Source of the DNA: a virus
DNA: 42,541 nt
Direction: 5' to 3' (one strand)
IMG/VR virus record: IMGVR_UViG_3300042934_000099
Span: 1-42,541 of that record
Below, piece after piece: positions 39,656-42,541 of this stretch. The notes beneath the pieces were generated by a model that saw only the letters and a list, made by a program, of their open reading frames with translations, did not search any database and had not been told where the DNA came from. How positions within the stretch are numbered: the stretch's first letter is position 1; every line of letters begins with the position of its first letter. The translations under genes were made by a program, and so were the position numbers.

Positions 39656-39950
39656 ACTTACTTCCTTTACCTCTCCCGATATCATCAATATCGTTTAATT
39701 CAGAGATTTTAAATCTTATTCTTTGCCATTCTCCATTTTCCCATACATAAAACTTTTTATTCTTATCCATACAATCTGCTATATTAAAAGCTATGTTATA
39801 TGTTAATTCTCCATTGCTGATTTTTTGTATTGTTATTGTTTTTAAATTCATCTTTTTAACTTTTCCAATAGTGGTTTCAGTGATTTCCTTCTTGTCATGG
39901 AATGTTCTTTCTACAATTTTAATTTTGTCTCCTTCCTCCATAGTTACCAT
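39648..39950 (-). CDS. Hypothetical protein
   Basis: A 100-residue beta-rich protein (MVTMEEGDKIKIVERTFHDK, then FYVWENGEWQRIRFKISELN). The opening resembles small barrel domains with G-D-x-(V/I)-x-(V/I). An alternative ATG at codon 4 (39941) is equally placed relative to AAAGGATGG. Function unknown. Confidence 0.55.
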   Translation of the reverse strand: MVTMEEGDKIKIVERTFHDKKEITETTIGKVKKMNLKTITIQKISNGELTYNIAFNIADCMDKNKKFYVWENGEWQRIRFKISELNDIDDIGRGKGSKYA

Positions 39951-39958
39951 CCTTTCAT

Positions 39959-40306
39959 TTAAGAATTTTTATACTCAACTTTTAACCATGCCAATTTTGA
40001 TCTAAGAATTTCAATTTCTGACCTGAGATTATTAATAGCATCTAATGCTACAAAATAAGAACTTTCTGCAACATCTCTTTCCAGCCTTAATTGTGATACT
40101 TCTTCATTCCCTTTAGCCAATTCCATCACTAAAGTAGTAGGATATTTTTCTAACTTTAATTTTAAAATTTCCTGTGCTTGTCTTACTCTATAATTCTTTT
40201 CTGTTTGTGCCTTTTTAAGTCCTAAGGTTTTTAATTCCGTATTCCCTCTTGTTAATGCTTGTCTACATTGGTCCAGTTGATTAAATACTAATTGTGGATT
40301 GCTCAT
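39959..40306 (-). CDS. Conserved coiled-coil phage protein
   Basis: A 115-residue helical protein: YRVRQAQEILKLKLEKYPTT, then LVMELAKGNEEVSQLRLERD, and SSYFVALDAINNLRSEIEIL. The E-KYP-x-T-L-(V/I)-x-(E/D)-L-x-KGN-x-x-V-xxLRL-x-RD pattern is conserved in early-region proteins of Firmicute phages. Function is not known to me; the long helices suggest oligomerisation. Confidence 0.7.
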   Translation of the reverse strand: MSNPQLVFNQLDQCRQALTRGNTELKTLGLKKAQTEKNYRVRQAQEILKLKLEKYPTTLVMELAKGNEEVSQLRLERDVAESSYFVALDAINNLRSEIEILRSKLAWLKVEYKNS

Positions 40307-40791
40307 ATTGCTTCTACCTCTTTCTTCTTTACAGATTGTATAAGCTCTTTGCCCTTTTTACCTCTTTTAAACCTATAATAAATAGTATTTTGTTTTAATC
40401 CGCTAATATCTGACCATTTTGAAATTGTATGTTTTACTCCATTTATTTCTAAAATATTATTATTAGTTCTGTTATTTTGTTGTTCTTTATTAGTTATCCA
40501 TCTACAATTGCTTGGTTCATAGTTCCCATTAACATTTTTTCTGTCTATTGTTAAGTTTTCTTTATAACCATTAGATAATGACCATGCTTTAAAATTATTA
40601 AACCCATTTTCTCCTAGCCATTCATCGCAAATCTTTATTCCTCTCTCACCATAATTTTTATATTTTTTATTTTTTGTATAATAACATCTACATAACCACA
40701 TTGAAGTTTTTCTTTTTGAGTTAGATTTTTCTTTTTTAATTATTATCAACCTTCCAAATCTTTCTCCTATAGAACAGTTAGTTTTACTCAT
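40303..40791 (-). CDS. Free-standing HNH homing-type endonuclease, internally shortened
   Basis: A 162-residue protein. IGERFGRLIIIKKEKSNSKR opens the usual phage HNH family; NYGERGIKICDEWLG, SNGYKENLTIDRKNVNGNYE and PSNCRWITNKEQQNN carry the nuclease core; ISKWSDISGLKQNTIYYRFK is a C-terminal HTH of NUMOD type. Relatives have about 45 more residues between the WLCxC motif and the RCYNxxNKxYKNYG motif; here MWLCRC runs directly into YYTKNKKYKNYG. The catalytic segment is intact by eye. It is not inside a recognisable intron. Confidence 0.85.
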   Translation of the reverse strand: MSKTNCSIGERFGRLIIIKKEKSNSKRKTSMWLCRCYYTKNKKYKNYGERGIKICDEWLGENGFNNFKAWSLSNGYKENLTIDRKNVNGNYEPSNCRWITNKEQQNNRTNNNILEINGVKHTISKWSDISGLKQNTIYYRFKRGKKGKELIQSVKKKEVEAI

Positions 40792-40928
40792 TCGCTCTCC
40801 TCCATTTCTCTTTTGAAATCTATTGCAGCTTGATGTAATGCTGCATTTATATTTAAATAATTTAATGTTTCTTTGCTTTCTTGGACTATTTCCGCTGCTC
40901 TTTTAGCTAGTTTTATATTAATGTCCAT
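40788..40928 (-). CDS. Small helical hypothetical protein
   Basis: A 46-residue protein, MDINIKLAKRAAEIVQESKE, then LNINAALHQAAIDFKREMEE. Its stop overlaps the start of the HNH gene (ATGA) and its start overlaps the stop of the upstream gene (TGATG). These overlaps make translation likely. Function unknown. Confidence 0.6.
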   Translation of the reverse strand: MDINIKLAKRAAEIVQESKETLNYLNINAALHQAAIDFKREMEESE

Positions 40929-41071
40929 CAATCACACTTCCAATCCAGCTTAATGTCCTTTAATACTAAAGCTAATTCACTATAAGTTAATCTTTTTGCA
41001 AACTTTTTACCGTTCTTTTCATCTGTTAATATAATAGTAACTTCACTAAATTCATTCTTATTATTTTTCAT
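40928..41071 (-). CDS. Small hypothetical protein
   Basis: A 47-residue protein: MKNNKNEFSEVTIILTDEKN, then FAKRLTYSELALVLKDIKLD. It is preceded by AGGAGGAATGA. Alpha/beta by pattern, no family. It is one of a run of coupled small genes downstream of the helicase. Confidence 0.6.
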   Translation of the reverse strand: MKNNKNEFSEVTIILTDEKNGKKFAKRLTYSELALVLKDIKLDWKCD

Positions 41072-41075
41072 AGCT

Positions 41076-41435
41076 TCATTCCTCCTTATAATTTTTATCA
41101 TAATAATTGAAAATACACTCTGTATGCTTTTGATAATATCCTAGTTCTTGTTGAATCCTATTTTTTAATAGAAATATTGCTGTTTGCATTTTTTCTGATT
41201 TTGTAATTTCTAAATAGTCCTCAATATCAGTTTTAAAAGTATATGTCCAAATTAATTTTTGTGGATGATGAATCTCTTCTAAACCTTTCTTCCAAAATCT
41301 TCTCCCATGTTGCCAAAATTCTTTAGCCTTTGAATGTAAATAGTTTTCTGTTTCATTAGTCACATCATAAAATTTAAAATATGGTTTTCCATTTGGATTT
41401 TCTAAATCAATTGTTATTTCAACTACTCTTTGCAT
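41076..41435 (-). CDS. Hypothetical replication-region protein
   Basis: A 119-residue protein. It begins MQRVVEITIDLENPNGKPYF and has KAKEFWQHGRRFWKKGLEEI, rich in aromatic and basic residues, then a helical region. It starts 2 bases after the helicase stop. No family recognised; position suggests a helicase- or replication-linked role, which is only context. Confidence 0.6.
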   Translation of the reverse strand: MQRVVEITIDLENPNGKPYFKFYDVTNETENYLHSKAKEFWQHGRRFWKKGLEEIHHPQKLIWTYTFKTDIEDYLEITKSEKMQTAIFLLKNRIQQELGYYQKHTECIFNYYDKNYKEE

Positions 41436-41437
41436 TT

Positions 41438-42127
41438 TTACCTCCCTACAAAATCAAGATTTTTAATTTTTTGCATTTTATCTGAATAAAAGAATTTTAA
41501 TGTTCCAGTTTTTCCGTTACGTTGCTTTGCTATTATCCATTCCATTATGTTTTTATCTTCTGTTTCCTTGTTGTAATATTCATCACGATATGCAAATACT
41601 ATTAAGTCTGCATCTTGTTCTATGTTCCCGCTTTCTCTCAAGTCTGACATCATCGGTCTTTTATCTCCTCTAAGTTCTACACTTCTTGATAGCTGGCATA
41701 GTAGAATAACATTTATATCTATTTCTTTTGCTAGTAATTTAAGTTGCCTTGTTATTTCTCCAATATCTACGCTTCTATTCCCTGTAGTTGGTATATCCAT
41801 TAATGTAAGATGATCTATAATTAATACATCTAAACCATAGGCTTGTTTTATTGACTTGGCTTTAGCTTTTATAGTTAAAATGTTTTGGTAGCTGCTACAA
41901 TCAGTAAAAATATTATTTCTTTGTGCTAATTCACTAAATGTAATAGCTATTTTTTCAAATTCTCCACTAGATAATTTCCCAGTTTGAAGTTTTTGCGATT
42001 CTATATCACTCATATAAGATAATCTTCTAACTCCAAGCTGTTCTTCTGTCATTTCCATTTCTACTATGGCAACTTTTTTATTTTCTTTGGCTAGTCCATC
42101 TGCCATATTTAAAGCCATAAGCGTTTT
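41438..42127 (-). CDS. dnaB: Replicative DNA helicase (DnaB-type), 3' exon
   Basis: This exon encodes the C-terminal 229 residues of a RecA-fold helicase. Seen are the end of Walker A (KTLMALNMADGLA), the catalytic Glu strand VAIVEMEMTEEQLGVRR, Walker B LDVLIIDHLTLM, motif H3 ILLCQLSRSVELRGDKRP with MSDLRESGNIEQDADLIV, and H4 WIIAKQRNGKTGTLKFFY. The reading frame could be started at ATG 42139, but that ATG lies in the P9 stem of a group I intron. I infer that the exon begins with AAA (Lys of GKT) at 42127. The 5' exon is outside the window. Confidence 0.88.
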   Translation of the reverse strand, partial: KTLMALNMADGLAKENKKVAIVEMEMTEEQLGVRRLSYMSDIESQKLQTGKLSSGEFEKIAITFSELAQRNNIFTDCSSYQNILTIKAKAKSIKQAYGLDVLIIDHLTLMDIPTTGNRSVDIGEITRQLKLLAKEIDINVILLCQLSRSVELRGDKRPMMSDLRESGNIEQDADLIVFAYRDEYYNKETEDKNIMEWIIAKQRNGKTGTLKFFYSDKMQKIKNLDFVGR

Positions 42128-42541
42128 CGTATAATCCATATTTTCATATGGTACAGACTATCTCTTAATCCTTTAAGGATTCCTTGCGCTTCGAACGGTA
42201 GCTTATCTTCCGTCCTACGAGTTAAACTCTAGTCGTTACACCTTCCTATTTCTAGGCTTGGCACGGTATTAGCATATTGCATCATTATAATTTAGATATT
42301 TGCCCATCTATCTTTGCTTCTAACTCTTTCAATTGTTCTATGATGAACATTATATATTTGAGCTAAAACATTTGAAGATAATTTGCTTTTTCTTATATCC
42401 AACACTTTAGACTTATCAAGTTTAATATTTGATTTAAGCTGATTATTTTCTTGCTGCGACATAAGTTCTAAATTATTCAAATTATTATCTCTTTTAACTA
42501 AGTTTTTATGGTTTATAGTCATATTTTCAGGAATATCACCT
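42128..42541 (-). ncRNA. Group I intron, 3' part, inserted in the helicase P-loop
   Basis: Minus-strand elements in order are: HNH ORF; GCTAATACCGTGCCAAGCC-like P3/P6 region (about 42255-42275); P7 5' strand GACTA (42230-42234); an ACGG/CCGT helix (P8 or P7.1 type); an AATCC/GGATT hairpin (42173-42187 region); P7 3' strand TAGTC (42156-42160); and P9 CCATAT-GAAA-ATATGG (42136-42151), a 6-bp stem with a GNRA loop. The last intron base would be G at 42128. The 5' half (P1, P2) lies beyond the edge. Confidence 0.85.
42292..42541 (-). CDS. Intron-encoded HNH homing endonuclease, 5' end cut by window edge
   Basis: Read from the edge, the frame starts GDIPENMTINHKNLVKRDNN, then LNNLELMSQQENNQ: the second half of an HNH nuclease motif (G-x-I-P-x-x-x-x-x-N-H-K-x...D-N-x-x-NLE-x-x-S-x-x-EN). 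A C-terminal HTH of homing-endonuclease type follows (VLDIRKSKLSSNVLAQIYNV, HHRTIERVRSKDRW). The ATG at 42522 is internal to the HNH motif and is not the start. It lies wholly inside the intron and would promote its spread. Confidence 0.85.
   Translation of the reverse strand, partial: GDIPENMTINHKNLVKRDNNLNNLELMSQQENNQLKSNIKLDKSKVLDIRKSKLSSNVLAQIYNVHHRTIERVRSKDRWANI

Noticed and set aside
42130-42139. ATG at 42139 as the start of a short helicase gene
   Set aside because: It lies in the perfect P9 stem-loop of the group I intron and would give an incomplete Walker A (YTKT in place of GxGKT). The intron reading explains both facts.
1-42541. Integrase, attachment sites, transposase, reverse transcriptase, tRNA genes
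   Set aside because: I looked on both strands for the characteristic motifs and structures and found none that I can support.

Overview
The window is AT-rich and every gene I accept lies on the minus strand, packed with overlaps or very short gaps and preceded by strong AGGAGG-type ribosome binding sites. Gene content and order are those of a tailed phage or prophage of a low-GC Firmicute, most likely Clostridium or a relative. The virion would be a myovirus: DUF3383 sheath, DUF3277 tube, baseplate J and a gp25-like wedge are all present. No integrase, attachment site, tRNA, rRNA, CRISPR array or host housekeeping gene is visible, so a free phage and a prophage cannot be told apart.

Transcription runs from high to low coordinates. 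From 42541 to about 36060 lies an early/replication block: a replicative DnaB-type helicase split by a group I intron that carries an HNH endonuclease, a second free-standing HNH endonuclease, a DUF1064 nuclease, a cytoplasmic methyl-accepting chemotaxis (MCP) signalling protein, single-stranded DNA binding protein, and many small unknowns. A terminator and a likely extended -10 promoter (35971-36007) start a second block, 35919 to 30513. It holds an AbrB-like protein, two DUF3850 (ASCH-like) proteins, a Cro/C1-type regulator, a MazG-like protein, coiled-coil proteins and a sigma-region-4-like regulator in the usual place of a late-gene activator.

A 450-base non-coding stretch (30057-30512) with three strong hairpins between two terminators separates this from the late genes. 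The late block runs: small and large terminase, portal (with a half-ferritin-like tail), MuF-type minor head protein, a cluster of tiny membrane and Cys-rich proteins, protease/scaffold with an apparent nested scaffold start, decoration proteins, DUF2184 capsid, connector and neck proteins, sheath, tube, tail assembly chaperone with an apparent -1 frameshift extension, tape measure, Dit-like protein, baseplate plug, hub with two peptidoglycan-hydrolase domains, spike, wedge, baseplate J, DUF2612, two large fibres, and a membrane-anchored ComEA-like helix-hairpin-helix protein.

The tail genes are interrupted at 11186-12451 by a two-gene cassette with its own promoter and terminator. It encodes a secreted cell-wall-binding protein and a zinc-ribbon/TM2 membrane protein, and has the architecture of a moron. 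The most unusual items are the intron in the helicase P-loop, the MCP protein, the moron cassette, the ferritin-like portal tail, the structured non-coding region and two baseplate genes that seem to start at ATT.
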